9,226 nucleotides of DNA from Hyphomicrobiales bacterium (GCA_027051995.1 JALUFY010000315.1:1-9226), one strand, 5' to 3'. Counted from the first letter of the stretch, positions 1 to 7,041 are shown. Notes: generated by a model not told the origin, from the sequence alone. Translations and numbers: made by a program.

Positions 1-48
1 GGCGCCGCCGCGCCGCTGTTTTCCCTGGCGCTTGGCGGTCTTGCCTGA
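1..48 (+). CDS. Possible 3' end of an upstream gene, unidentified
   Basis: Frame 1 is open from the window edge to a TGA at 46-48 and would encode a hydrophobic tail ending APLFSLALGGLA. The third codon positions are mostly G or C, as in the neighbouring genes, but 15 residues are too few to identify a family. The apaG frame is also open to the left edge, so this tail could be chance. If real, the upstream gene ends 76 nt before apaG on the same strand. Confidence 0.3.
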   Translation, partial: GAAAPLFSLALGGLA

Positions 49-124
49 TCCGGCGGGCGGAAAGACGGCTTTGAGCGGCCCGGCCGCGCCTGTATGGATG
101 AGCGGGAAAGATCAGGGGCCGGGC

Positions 125-538
125 ATGACGAGGATTGTTGCGCGCATGTATGAAAAGACCACGCAGGGCGTCCGCGTATCCGTGCGGCCGGAATACCGCG
201 ATGACCAGTCCAACCCGGAGCGGGATTATTACGTCTGGGCCTATCACGTGGAAATCCGCAACGAGGGACGCGAGCCCCTCACCCTGAAGACGCGCTTCTG
301 GCGCATCACCGACGCGCGCGGGCGGGTGCAGGAGGTGCGCGGGGCGGGCGTGGTCGGCGAGCAGCCCCGGCTGGCGCCGGGCGAGCGCTTTTCCTATACC
401 TCCGGCACGCCCTTGCAGACACCCAGCGGCTTCATGAGCGGAGCCTACCGGATGGCGCGCGACGACGGCACGCTGATCGAAGTGGAGATCCCCGCCTTCT
501 CGCTCGATTTGCCCGACGCGCGCCGCCCGCTGAATTGA
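125..538 (+). CDS. apaG: ApaG family protein
   Basis: ApaG is a small single-domain beta-sandwich protein related to fibronectin type III folds. It was named for its linkage to apaH and has been associated with Co2+/Mg2+ resistance, but its biochemical role is not settled. The product is 137 aa. It shows the family signatures: DYYVWAYHVEIRN (35-47), the glycine motif GAGVVG within VRGAGVVGEQP (71-81), the LAPGE turn (83-87), YTSGTPLQTPSG (91-102) and the C-terminal EIPAFSLD (121-128). I chose the ATG at 125 because a CAGGGG-type ribosome site lies just upstream. An in-frame ATG at 146 (MYEKTTQG) gives 130 aa and fits the usual family N terminus equally well. The frame stays open to the window edge, so the start is the uncertain part. 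The gene is convergent with mtnP (24 nt apart), with no clear terminator between them. Confidence 0.93.
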   Translation: MTRIVARMYEKTTQGVRVSVRPEYRDDQSNPERDYYVWAYHVEIRNEGREPLTLKTRFWRITDARGRVQEVRGAGVVGEQPRLAPGERFSYTSGTPLQTPSGFMSGAYRMARDDGTLIEVEIPAFSLDLPDARRPLN

Positions 539-562
539 GGGGGCGCCTTTTCCCGGTTTCCG

Positions 563-1441
563 TCAGCCCTGCCCGAGCACCCGTCCAGCCACGGCGTCGA
601 GCTTTTCGAGCAGCGCCGGATCGCGTTTTTCCGGGGCGGTGATGATGGCGTGCTCCAGGGCGGTGTCGGAGCCCGCCGGGCAGGGCTCGAGCTGGCGCGG
701 CAGATCGCGGATGAGGCGGCGCACCAGGGCGGCGGCGTGATCCGCGTTGTCATGCACCGTCTGGATGATGGAGGTGATGTCCACCTCTCCGTGATGGGTA
801 TGCCAGGAGTCGTAATCGGTGACCATGGCCACGGTGGCGTATTTGATCTCCGCCTCGCGGGCCAGCTTGGCTTCCGGCATGTTGGTCATGCCGATGACGT
901 CGCAGCCCCAGGCGCGATACATGTTGGATTCCGCCAGGGTGGAGAACTGCGGGCCTTCCATGACCAGATAGACGCCGCCGCGATGATGTTTGAGGCCTTC
1001 GGCCTCGCAGGCGGCTTCGATGTGATCCGCGAGGACGGGCGAGACGGGATGGGCCATGGAGACATGGGCCACGCAGCCCTCGCCGAAGAAGCTCTTTTCG
1101 CGCGCGAAGGTGCGGTCGATGAACTGATCCACCAGCACGAAGGTTCCCGGCGAGAGGTTCTCGCGGAAGGAGCCACAGGCGGAGATGGAGACGAGATCGG
1201 TGACGCCCAGGCGCTTCATGGCGTCGATGTTGGCGCGGTAGTTGATGGCCGAAGGGGGGATGCGGTGGCCGCGCCCGTGACGCGGCAGAAAGACCACCTT
1301 CAGCCCGTCCGTCTCGCCAACCAGAAACTCGTCCGACGGCTCGCCCCAGGGCGTTTGCACGCGCCGGGCGCGGGCGTTGTCCAGCTCCATGCCGTAGAGG
1401 CCCGATCCGCCGATGACGCCGAGAACGGTCTTCCTGCTCAT
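563..1441 (-). CDS. mtnP: S-methyl-5'-thioadenosine phosphorylase
   Basis: Cytosolic purine nucleoside phosphorylase of the PNP/MTAP (type 2) family. It splits methylthioadenosine, left over from polyamine synthesis, with phosphate into adenine and methylthioribose-1-phosphate. The 292-aa product has the phosphate-binding GGSGLY (11-16), PRHGRGHRIPP (53-63) and NYRAN (67-71). It also has EGPQFSTLAES (162-172), GMTNMPEAKLA (184-194) and TDYDSW (208-213). The paired Asp residues of TDYD are the 6-aminopurine-type base-binding signature, which argues for MTA rather than inosine or guanosine as substrate. In-frame ATGs at 1462 and 1450 are possible. I prefer 1441 (MSRKTVLGV) because a GGGGAGG ribosome site sits about 10 nt before it and this start gives the usual N terminus. 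The gene lies downstream of petC on the same strand but behind a strong terminator, so it probably has its own promoter. A TATGCT -10-like element lies at 1511-1506, with no good -35. No methionine-salvage partner or apt gene is visible here. Confidence 0.92.
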   Translation of the reverse strand: MSRKTVLGVIGGSGLYGMELDNARARRVQTPWGEPSDEFLVGETDGLKVVFLPRHGRGHRIPPSAINYRANIDAMKRLGVTDLVSISACGSFRENLSPGTFVLVDQFIDRTFAREKSFFGEGCVAHVSMAHPVSPVLADHIEAACEAEGLKHHRGGVYLVMEGPQFSTLAESNMYRAWGCDVIGMTNMPEAKLAREAEIKYATVAMVTDYDSWHTHHGEVDITSIIQTVHDNADHAAALVRRLIRDLPRQLEPCPAGSDTALEHAIITAPEKRDPALLEKLDAVAGRVLGQG

Positions 1442-1528
1442 CCCCCTCATGCCTCCCCTCATCTGCCCTTGACTTCCCCGCCGCCGCCCGGCGGATCATG
1501 GCGCGAGCATAGCAGGCGGGCGGGCATG

Positions 1529-1563
1529 AAAAAAGGCCCGGAGCGCCTTTGCTCCGGGCCTTT
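1529..1563 (-). terminator. Rho-independent terminator of the petABC operon
   Basis: A perfect inverted repeat pairs 1535-1544 (GGCCCGGAGC) with 1551-1560 (GCTCCGGGCC) around a 6-nt loop, extendable by three A-T pairs. Read on the minus strand, it starts 22 nt after the petC stop codon and is followed by six T residues (1534 to 1529), the classic intrinsic terminator form. The plus strand also has TTT after the stem, but no plus-strand gene ends here. Confidence 0.9.
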
Positions 1564-1585
1564 CATCCGTGTTCCGTGCATCCCC

Positions 1586-2425
1586 TCAGTGCTTGACGCC
1601 AGCCCACAGGGCGCGCTTGACGGCATACATCATCAGGGCGAAGACGCCGAGGAAGAGCATGGTCATGAGGCCGACGCGCTTGCGCTCTTCCAGCTTGGGC
1701 TGCGAGGCCCAGGTGAGGAAGGCGGCCACGTCGGTGGCTTCCTGCTCCAAGGTGGGCTTGGCGCCGTCGGAATATTCCACGTCGTCGCCGGACAGGGGCG
1801 GCGGCATGGCCGTCCAGTGGCCCTTGAAGTAGGGATTGTAGTTCAACCCTTCCTTCTCCTCGCCGTCCGGGGCGTCCTCGAAGCCGGAGACGAATGAGCG
1901 GACGTATTCGGCTCCGCCATTGCCCTTGAAGAGCTTGATGATGGGGGAGGAATACCAGGGATAATACCAGCCCTCGCGCGCCTTGACGATGAGCGAGAGA
2001 TCCGGCGGCACGGCGTTGTTGTTGGACGCCTTGGCCTGGGCCTCGCTCTTGTAGGGGTTCGGGATGGCGTCGGAGAGACGCGCCGGGCGGGTGGCGGGCT
2101 CGCCATCCTCGTTGTAGCCGGCGTCAACGACGATCTCGTTCTCCTTGATGAACTTCTTGATCTCGTCCTTGCTGAAGCCCGGGCCGCCCGGCTCGGTGAG
2201 ATTGCGGAAGCGGATGTATTTCAGCGAGTGGCAGGAATAGCACACCTCGTAAAACACTTTCCAGCCGCGCTTGAGCTGGGCCTTGTCGTATTTGCCGAAG
2301 GGCCCCTCGAAACTGAAGGCGTAGTCCTCGGCATTTTCCTGTTTGTGCTCGCTGGCCAGCGCGGGCCCGGCGATGAGCGCCAGAGCCAGCCCCGAGGCGG
2401 TGAGCATCTTGGTGACCGTATTCAT
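1586..2425 (-). CDS. petC: Cytochrome c1 subunit of the bc1 complex
   Basis: Membrane-anchored c-type cytochrome of complex III. It takes electrons from the Rieske centre on the periplasmic side and passes them to cytochrome c. The 279-aa product begins with a Sec signal peptide (about 1-25, cleavage likely after ALA at 22-24). The haem attachment motif CYSCH is at 62-66 and the likely axial Met207 sits in TAMPPPL. A single C-terminal membrane helix (about 253-270) is followed by a basic tail, as expected for the family. The ATG at 2425 has an AAAGGA ribosome site 8-9 nt upstream. It is the last gene of petABC, 38 nt after petB, and a terminator follows directly. The acidic insert about 183-192 (EDAPDGEEKE) is normal variation. 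Identification is secure. Confidence 0.97.
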   Translation of the reverse strand: MNTVTKMLTASGLALALIAGPALASEHKQENAEDYAFSFEGPFGKYDKAQLKRGWKVFYEVCYSCHSLKYIRFRNLTEPGGPGFSKDEIKKFIKENEIVVDAGYNEDGEPATRPARLSDAIPNPYKSEAQAKASNNNAVPPDLSLIVKAREGWYYPWYSSPIIKLFKGNGGAEYVRSFVSGFEDAPDGEEKEGLNYNPYFKGHWTAMPPPLSGDDVEYSDGAKPTLEQEATDVAAFLTWASQPKLEERKRVGLMTMLFLGVFALMMYAVKRALWAGVKH

Positions 2426-2463
2426 GATCTTTCGTCCTTTGTTCACTTTTCCCAGGGGCCGGA

Positions 2464-3693
2464 TCAGGCCGCTTCCTTGCCGAGCACGGCCTCGGAGATC
2501 GACGCCGGCATGGGCTTGGGCTTCTCGATGAAGCCAAGCAGCGGCAGGATCACCAGGAAGTGGATGAAATACCAAGCCGTGGCGAGGCGGGCCACCAGCA
2601 GCCAGGCGCCGGTGGCCGGCTGCGAACCGGCGATGCCGAGCGTCAGGCACACGATAACCAGCAGCCAGAAGAACTGCCTGGCCAGCGGGCGGTATTTCAG
2701 CGACTTGACCTTCGAGGTGTCCAGCCACGGCAGGAAGAACAGGATGATGAGCGAGGAGAACATCACGATGACGCCGCCCAGCTTGCTGGGAATGGCGCGC
2801 AGCATGGCGTAGAACGGCAGGAAATACCATTCGGGCACGATGTGCTCCGGGGTCACCATCGGGTTGGCCGGGGCGAAGTTGATGGAGTGGCCCATGTACC
2901 AGGGCGAATAGAAGACGAAGGCGGCGTAGAACATCAGGAAGACGACGATGGCGAAGAGATCCTTCATCGTATAGTAGGGATGGAAGGGCAGCGTGTCTTC
3001 CTTGCTCTTGACCTCGATGCCGGCGGGGTTGTTGTTGCCGGTGATGTGCAGCGCCCAGACATGCAGGAACACCAGGGCGGCGAGCACGAAGGGCAGCAGG
3101 TAATGCAGCGAGAAGAAGCGCTGCAGCGTCGGATTGCCGACGGTGAAACCGCCCCACAGCCACTGCACGATGGGCTCGCCGATGTAGGGGAAGGCGGAGA
3201 ACAGGTTGGTGATCACCACCGCGCCCCAGTAGCTCATCTGGCCCCAAGGCAGAACGTAGCCCATGAAGGCGGTGGCCATCATGACGATGAAGATGATGAC
3301 GCCGATCATCCACAGGATCTCGCGCGGGCTCTTGTAGGAGCCGTAGTAGAGACCGCGGAACATGTGGATATAGACGGCGATGAAGAAGAAGGCCGCGCCG
3401 TTGGCGTGCATCCAGCGCAGCAGCCAGCCCCAGTTGACGTCGCGCATGATGTGCTCGACGGAATCGCCGGCCATGGCGACATGGGGGGTGTAATGCATGA
3501 CCAGCACAATGCCGGTCAGCAGCTGGATGACCAGCATCGTGGCCAGGATGCCGCCGAAGGTCCACCAGTAGTTGAGGTTCCTCGGCGTCGGAAAGTCCAC
3601 CAGCTGGCCGCGGACGATCGACAGGACAGGCAGCCGCTCATCCAGCCAGCGGGCTATCGGATTCTTGAATTCGTATGCAGAATGACCGCTCAT
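2464..3693 (-). CDS. petB: Cytochrome b subunit of the bc1 complex
   Basis: Integral membrane core of the quinol:cytochrome c oxidoreductase, carrying both b haems and the Qo and Qi quinone sites. The 409-aa product is full length and unfused, with eight expected transmembrane helices. The four haem ligands are visible in two 14-residue pairs, His96/His110 and His197/His211. The Qo-site motif PEWY is at 287-290, within [17 protein letters not shown]. Other family marks are [14 protein letters not shown] (145-158) and the HITGNNNP turn (216-223). The start at 3693 ([12 protein letters not shown]) has a GGGGAG ribosome site about 10 nt upstream. A TTG at 3711 is in frame, but that start would overlap the petA stop and adds a non-family N terminus. 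It sits 14 nt after petA, in a single operon with petA and petC. No key residue is missing. Confidence 0.98.
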   Translation of the reverse strand: MSGHSAYEFKNPIARWLDERLPVLSIVRGQLVDFPTPRNLNYWWTFGGILATMLVIQLLTGIVLVMHYTPHVAMAGDSVEHIMRDVNWGWLLRWMHANGAAFFFIAVYIHMFRGLYYGSYKSPREILWMIGVIIFIVMMATAFMGYVLPWGQMSYWGAVVITNLFSAFPYIGEPIVQWLWGGFTVGNPTLQRFFSLHYLLPFVLAALVFLHVWALHITGNNNPAGIEVKSKEDTLPFHPYYTMKDLFAIVVFLMFYAAFVFYSPWYMGHSINFAPANPMVTPEHIVPEWYFLPFYAMLRAIPSKLGGVIVMFSSLIILFFLPWLDTSKVKSLKYRPLARQFFWLLVIVCLTLGIAGSQPATGAWLLVARLATAWYFIHFLVILPLLGFIEKPKPMPASISEAVLGKEAA

Positions 3694-3707
3694 TGGTATT
3701 GCTCCCC

Positions 3708-4283
3708 TCAACCGATGACGATTTGCGTATCGGTGGTGTATTTGTAGGGCGGAATGTCGAGATTGCGCGGCGCGGGGCCCTTGCGGATGCGCCCGGCGCT
3801 GTCGTAGTGCGAGCCATGGCAGGGGCAGAACCAGCCATCATAGTCGCCCGACTCGCCCAGCGGCACGCAGCCCAGGTGGGTGCAGATGCCGATCTGCACG
3901 AGATATTTCTCGTTGACCTTGCCATTGGCGTCCTTGACGCGGTTTTCATCCGTCGCCTTGGCGTCCGGCGGCAGGTTCAGGTTACGCGCCACCGGATCCT
4001 TCAGATCGGCCAGAGGCGTCTTCCTGGCCTCTTCGATCTCCTTCTTCGTGCGGTGGCGGATGAACACCGGCTTGCCGCGCCACTTGATGGTGACGCCCTG
4101 GCCCTCCTCCAGCGGCGCCATGTCGAACTCGGTGGAGGCCAGCGCCAGAACGGAGGCGTCCGGATTCATCTGGTCAATGAAGGGCCACAGGGCCAGCGCG
4201 GTTCCCGCCGCGCCGACCGTGCCGGTGGCGATGTAGAGGAAATCGCGCCGGGACGCGCCAGCGTTTTCAACTGTTGATGTCAT
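3708..4283 (-). CDS. petA: Rieske iron-sulfur subunit of the bc1 complex
   Basis: Carries the [2Fe-2S] cluster that takes the first electron from quinol at the Qo site. The 191-aa product starts with a twin-arginine-type signal ([11 protein letters not shown], 11-21) and a hydrophobic helix to about 35. This is normally retained as the membrane anchor, matching Tat export of a folded cluster protein. The cluster motifs are CTHLGC (134-139) and CPCHGS (153-158). The expected ligands are Cys134, His136, Cys153 and His156, with a Cys139-Cys155 disulfide. The C terminus has [12 protein letters not shown] (169-180), typical of bc1 Rieske proteins. The segment 76-125 is the alphaproteobacterial insert between the anchor and the cluster fold. 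The ATG at 4283 has AAGGGA upstream. It is the first gene of petABC, preceded by a 274-nt region that appears to hold the operon's control signals. Confidence 0.97.
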   Translation of the reverse strand: MTSTVENAGASRRDFLYIATGTVGAAGTALALWPFIDQMNPDASVLALASTEFDMAPLEEGQGVTIKWRGKPVFIRHRTKKEIEEARKTPLADLKDPVARNLNLPPDAKATDENRVKDANGKVNEKYLVQIGICTHLGCVPLGESGDYDGWFCPCHGSHYDSAGRIRKGPAPRNLDIPPYKYTTDTQIVIG

Positions 4284-4311
4284 TTTTCCATTCCCTTGCT
4301 TGGTTCAGCGT

Positions 4312-4383
4312 CCGGTTCCCGATGTTTCCCTGAGGGCGCGTTCCCCCCGAACGCCCTTGCCGCCAGAATCTCGAGGGAACCGG
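4312..4383 (-). promoter_or_regulatory. Nested inverted repeat in the petA leader
   Basis: A perfect 9-nt arm at 4312-4320 (CCGGTTCCC) is matched by its reverse complement at 4375-4383. Inside lies a second hairpin: AGGG (4333-4336) pairs with CCCT (4354-4357), and CGTTC (4339-4343) pairs with GAACG (4349-4353) around a five-base loop. The loop is GGGGG in the minus-strand RNA, and there is a 2-nt bulge. In the transcript this forms a two-tier structure ending 28 nt before the petA start codon. It has no U-run, so it is not an obvious terminator. I recognise no riboswitch class. A role in mRNA stability or translation control is inference. Confidence 0.4.
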
Positions 4384-4444
4384 CATGGCTGGCGGTCTTT
4401 TTTACATTCCAGGTTTCTAATGTCCAGCATTGAAGTGCCGCACA

Positions 4445-4458
4445 TTGACGCAAGTCAT
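4445..4458. promoter_or_regulatory. FNR/FixK/CRP-family-like palindrome upstream of petABC
   Basis: TTGAC-GCAA-GTCAT is an inverted repeat with a 4-nt spacer that matches the TTGAY-N4-RTCAA pattern of FNR/FnrL/FixK-type regulators at 9 of 10 positions. It lies 162 nt upstream of petA in the only region where the operon's promoter can sit. If it acted as a class II activator site (centred near -41.5), transcription would start near 4410. CATTAG at 4422-4417 on the minus strand would then be a weak -10. Oxygen control of bc1 operons by such regulators is known in alphaproteobacteria, but this site is a sequence match only. Confidence 0.4.
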
Positions 4459-4471
4459 GAATCACACGGGA

Positions 4472-4499
4472 ATTTTACGACCCGGAACGGACTTTTCGA
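4472..4499 (-). promoter_or_regulatory. Candidate sigma70-type promoter for petABC
   Basis: On the minus strand, TCGAAA (4499-4494) is separated by 16 nt from TAAAAT (4477-4472), which match the consensus at 4/6 and 5/6. Transcription would begin near 4465 and leave a leader of about 180 nt. The FNR-like palindrome would then lie just downstream of the start site, a position suited to repression. This competes with the alternative start near 4410. I cannot decide between them from sequence. Confidence 0.3.
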
Positions 4500-4557
4500 C
4501 GCAGATAGGGGTGGAGTTGAGGGAAACCGGCGTGGCGAGAAGATGGATGGCGCGCCT

Positions 4558-5178
4558 TCAGCGGCTGGCGCGCCTTGTGCGGTTCAGGCCGAGGGCGGCG
4601 CGCACGAAGGGCCTGCGCAGGATGGCGCGCTGTTCGCGGGCGTCGAAGGCGGCGTGCAAGGCGTCGCACTTGCGCATGGCCTGTTCGTATTCCGCCCGCA
4701 TGCGGCGCTTCAGGCCCGGGCAGTTGGAGGCGTGCAGGCGAAGAATCCGCTTCTCCGCCTGGCGGGCGCATTTCAGCCAGATGGCGCAATGATGTTTTTC
4801 ATGCCAGACGAGATGCTTGCGGAACGCCTGCCAGCGGCGCGCCAGGGCGGGAGAAAAGCGGCCCTTCCCCGTGGCCCTGGGCACGGATATGATGAATTTC
4901 AGGTTGAAATCGAGCTTGCGGATGGCGCACTGGCCGCCCTTGCGCGCCATTTTGGCCGACAGGGACACCTTCATGCGGGTGCGCGCGAAGGCGTGCTTGC
5001 CCGAGACGAGGGGGCCGCGGGCGCGCACGGCGGCGAACAGGGCAGCGTCCGTGGTTCCGGCGGCCTTGAAATAGACATAGCGCGTCGTCACATGGGGCGC
5101 GGAGAAGCCCGGCGGCGGCGTAAGGGAGGCTATGGCGGCGATGAGGACAAGGCGGGCCGCCCCTTGGCCATGTGTCAT
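4558..5178 (-). CDS. DUF922-type exported putative zinc-dependent protease
   Basis: The 206-aa product starts with a short hydrophobic signal (about 8-27, AARLVLIAAIASLTPPPGFS), so it is probably exported. The body resembles the DUF922 family, annotated as putative zinc proteases. An N-terminal RYVYFKAAGTT...LFAAVRARGP segment (33-56) precedes a zincin motif HEKHH (126-130, HExxH), in which His126 and His130 would bind metal and Glu127 would be catalytic. A Cys follows directly (131), with others at 84, 137, 153 and 171 that could form disulfides in the periplasm. The C-terminal third is helical, basic and Arg-rich. The ATG at 5178 has an AGGGGAG ribosome site 5 nt upstream, and longer in-frame starts lack a signal peptide. 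It stands alone, divergent from the cold-shock gene and 274 nt upstream of petA on the same strand. Substrate and role are unknown. Confidence 0.75.
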   Translation of the reverse strand: MTHGQGAARLVLIAAIASLTPPPGFSAPHVTTRYVYFKAAGTTDAALFAAVRARGPLVSGKHAFARTRMKVSLSAKMARKGGQCAIRKLDFNLKFIISVPRATGKGRFSPALARRWQAFRKHLVWHEKHHCAIWLKCARQAEKRILRLHASNCPGLKRRMRAEYEQAMRKCDALHAAFDAREQRAILRRPFVRAALGLNRTRRASR

Positions 5179-5216
5179 GGAATCTCCCCTCGTTGTTGCG
5201 CGCGGCCGTTGGCCGG

Positions 5217-5245
5217 TTGAGGTTTCTACCATAAAAGGCTTATCT
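5217..5245 (+). promoter_or_regulatory. Likely promoter of the cold-shock-domain gene
   Basis: TTGAGG (5217-5222) is followed by a 17-nt spacer and TTATCT (5240-5245), a good sigma70-type pair in an AT-richer patch of the 122-nt divergent region. Transcription would start near 5252, giving a leader of about 49 nt. That is shorter than the long leaders of enterobacterial cspA mRNAs. Confidence 0.45.
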
Positions 5246-5300
5246 GAAACCAGACTTGGGCTGGCGGAATGGCCGGGCTGGGAGAGCAAAAGGGTGCCGG

Positions 5301-5534
5301 ATGATGGAAAGTGAAGATGGCGGGCGCACAAGTGGCGTGGTGAAATTCTTCAACCTCGTGAAAGGCTATGGCTTCATCACGCCCGATGACGGCGGGCGGG
5401 ATGTCTTCGTGCATATCACGGCGGTGAACCGCGCCGGCGTGGCGGCGCTGGACGCGGGCATGCGCGTCAGCTTCATTCTGGAAGACGCTCCGGGCGGGCG
5501 CGGCAAGCAGGCCGGGGAATTGCAGATACTTTAG
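5301..5534 (+). CDS. Single-domain cold-shock protein
   Basis: A 77-aa OB-fold nucleic-acid-binding protein of the CspA family, which binds single-stranded RNA or DNA and often acts as an RNA chaperone. RNP1 (KGYGFI, 21-26) and RNP2 (VFVHI, 35-39) are intact. The flanking FF (16-17) takes the place of the more usual WF. The domain runs from SGVVKFF to GELQIL, the usual length, with a short acidic N-terminal extension (MMESEDGG). A start at 5301 or 5304 is possible. I chose 5301, with AAAAGGG 6 nt upstream. It is divergent from the DUF922 gene and convergent with the aminotransferase (36 nt apart). Whether it responds to cold cannot be told, because many alphaproteobacterial Csp proteins do not. 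Confidence 0.93.
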   Translation: MMESEDGGRTSGVVKFFNLVKGYGFITPDDGGRDVFVHITAVNRAGVAALDAGMRVSFILEDAPGGRGKQAGELQIL

Positions 5535-5570
5535 AAGGCCCGCCGCCCCCCGCAGGCGCATCCACACCGC

Positions 5571-6887
5571 TCAGTCCAGCTCCTTCAGCACGCCGGAGAG
5601 GATATCGAAGAGCTGCGCGATCTGTTCTTGCGAAATGATCAGCGGCGGCGAGAGGGCGATGATGTCGCCGGTGGTGCGAATGAGCAGGCCCTTTTCATAG
5701 GCTTTCAGGAAGGCGCTGAAGGCGCGTCTGGCGGGCGCGCCGGCGATGGGCTCCAGCTCGATGGCCCCGGCGAGGCCGAAATTGCGGATGTCGATGACGT
5801 GCGGCAGGCCTTTCAGCGCGTGGATGGCGTCCTCCCATGTCTTTTCCAGCTCCCTGGCGCGGGTCAGCAGGCCCTCTTCCGCATAGGTCTCCAGGGTGGC
5901 CAGCCCGGCGGCGGCGGCCAGCGGATGGCCGGAATAGGTATAGCCGTGAAAGAGTTCGATCATGTGTTCGGGCCCTTTCATGAAGGCGTCATGGATTTCG
6001 CCCCTGACGCCCACCGCGCCCATGGGCACCGCGCCGTTGGTCAGGCCCTTGGCCATGGTGATGATGTCCGGGGTGACGCCGAAGCGGCTGGCGGCGAAGG
6101 GCGCGCCGAGGCGGCCAAAGCCGGTAATGACCTCATCGAAAATCAGCAGAATGCCGTATCTGTCGCAGATTTCGCGCAGGCGGGCCAGATAGCCCTTCGG
6201 CGGCAGGAGCACGCCGGCGGAGCCCGCCATGGGCTCGACGATGACGGCGGCGATGGTGGAGGGATCATGCAGCTGCACGATGCGCTCCAGGTCATCGGCC
6301 AGCTCCGCGCCATGTTCCGGCAGGCCGCGCGAGAAGGCGTTGCCGGGCACGTTGTGGGTGTGGCGCAGGTGATCGACGCCGCTCAGCAGGGGGCCGAAGT
6401 CCCTGCGGTTGGCGCCGATGCCGCCCACGGAAATACCACCATAATTGACGCCGTGATAGCCCTTTTCGCGTCCGATCAGGCGATAGCGCCCCGGTTCGCC
6501 GTTGGCCTTGTGCCAGGCGATGGCGATTTTCAGCGCCGTCTCCACCGATTCGGAGCCCGAATTGGTGAAAAAGACCTGATCGAAGCCGTCCGGCAGCAGA
6601 TCAACCAGCCGCGAGGCCAGCTCGAAGGCCTTCGGGTGGCCCATCTGGAAACCCGGCGCGTAATCCAGTTCAGCGGCCTGGGCGCGGATGGCCTCGACGA
6701 TTTTCGGCCTGGCGTGCCCGGCGTTGACGCACCACAGGCCGGCCACGCCATCGAGCACCTTGCGGCCACCGGCGGTGATGTAGTGCATGTCCTTCGCGCC
6801 CGCCAGCAGGCGCGGCGCGGACTTGAACTGGCGCGAGGCGGTGAAGGGCATCCACAGGGCGGCGAGGTCATTGGGAATAGAGGACAT
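5571..6887 (-). CDS. Class III omega-aminotransferase (omega-amino acid:pyruvate type)
   Basis: A fold-type I PLP enzyme of 438 aa, close in appearance to omega-amino acid:pyruvate (beta-alanine:pyruvate) aminotransferases, which move an amino group from omega-amino acids or amines to pyruvate. Visible features are the N-terminal WMPFTASRQF (12-21), an active-site Trp in GLWCVNAGHA (50-59), and FFTNSGSESVETALK (106-120), where the PLP phosphate binds. YHGVNYGG is at 144-151, DEVITGFGR at 251-259 (Asp251 contacts the PLP ring nitrogen), and the Schiff-base Lys280 sits in MAKGLTNGAVPMG. Arg404 (LLIRTTGD) is at the place of the family's flexible substrate-carboxylate Arg. The ATG at 6887 has CGGAG upstream. 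It is a lone gene, divergent from pyrD, and its neighbours give no hint of substrate. Beta-alanine, GABA, taurine, putrescine or an aromatic amine are all possible. Family assignment is firm and substrate is open. Confidence 0.92.
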   Translation of the reverse strand: MSSIPNDLAALWMPFTASRQFKSAPRLLAGAKDMHYITAGGRKVLDGVAGLWCVNAGHARPKIVEAIRAQAAELDYAPGFQMGHPKAFELASRLVDLLPDGFDQVFFTNSGSESVETALKIAIAWHKANGEPGRYRLIGREKGYHGVNYGGISVGGIGANRRDFGPLLSGVDHLRHTHNVPGNAFSRGLPEHGAELADDLERIVQLHDPSTIAAVIVEPMAGSAGVLLPPKGYLARLREICDRYGILLIFDEVITGFGRLGAPFAASRFGVTPDIITMAKGLTNGAVPMGAVGVRGEIHDAFMKGPEHMIELFHGYTYSGHPLAAAAGLATLETYAEEGLLTRARELEKTWEDAIHALKGLPHVIDIRNFGLAGAIELEPIAGAPARRAFSAFLKAYEKGLLIRTTGDIIALSPPLIISQEQIAQLFDILSGVLKELD

Positions 6888-6975
6888 GGCGGTCTCCGGA
6901 ACGGGAACAAGCGATCATCGCAAGCATGGCAAAGGCGCGGCGGCGGGCAAAAGAGCCAGAAAGCGGCAAAATCCC

Positions 6976-7003
6976 TTGCCAGCGGCGCGGGGTGTGCTAG
7001 CAA
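6976..7003 (+). promoter_or_regulatory. Weak candidate promoter for pyrD
   Basis: TTGCCA (6976-6981), a 16-nt spacer and TAGCAA (6998-7003) give a partial sigma70-type match. Transcription would start near 7010, about 30 nt before the pyrD ATG. It lies in the 154-nt divergent region shared with the aminotransferase gene. The -10 match is poor and this is only a candidate. Confidence 0.22.
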
Positions 7004-7041
7004 GGCATCAGAATGCAATTGACACGGTTCCCGCGCTTTCC

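Noticed and set aside
650..1897. 415-codon plus-strand open frame across mtnP and the petC 3' end
   Set aside because: It crosses a strong terminator and two well-supported minus-strand genes, and its translation has no recognisable domain.
2560..3747. 395-codon plus-strand open frame antisense to petB
   Set aside because: The translation is low-complexity (runs of Asp, Gly, His, Glu, Gln) and opposes an intact cytochrome b, so it is a mirror of membrane-protein codon use.
4549..4574. Two GGCGCGCC octamers 18 bp apart at the DUF922 3' end
   Set aside because: This is a simple consequence of Arg/Ala codons in GC-rich DNA. The spacing and flanks show no repeat structure.
4300..5220. 306-codon plus-strand open frame antisense to the DUF922 gene and petA leader
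   Set aside because: It has no ribosome site and no domain. The minus strand has a signal peptide, HExxH and a good ribosome site.
6911..6921. GCGATCATCGC palindrome upstream of the aminotransferase start
   Set aside because: An 11-bp odd palindrome with 5-bp arms is expected by chance at this GC content, and I know no regulator that it matches.
5628..7022. 464-codon plus-strand open frame antisense to the aminotransferase
   Set aside because: It lies over a gene with all class III aminotransferase motifs. Its translation is Gly/Ala/Arg/Gln/His-rich with no domain. GC-rich codon use commonly leaves such long antisense frames open.
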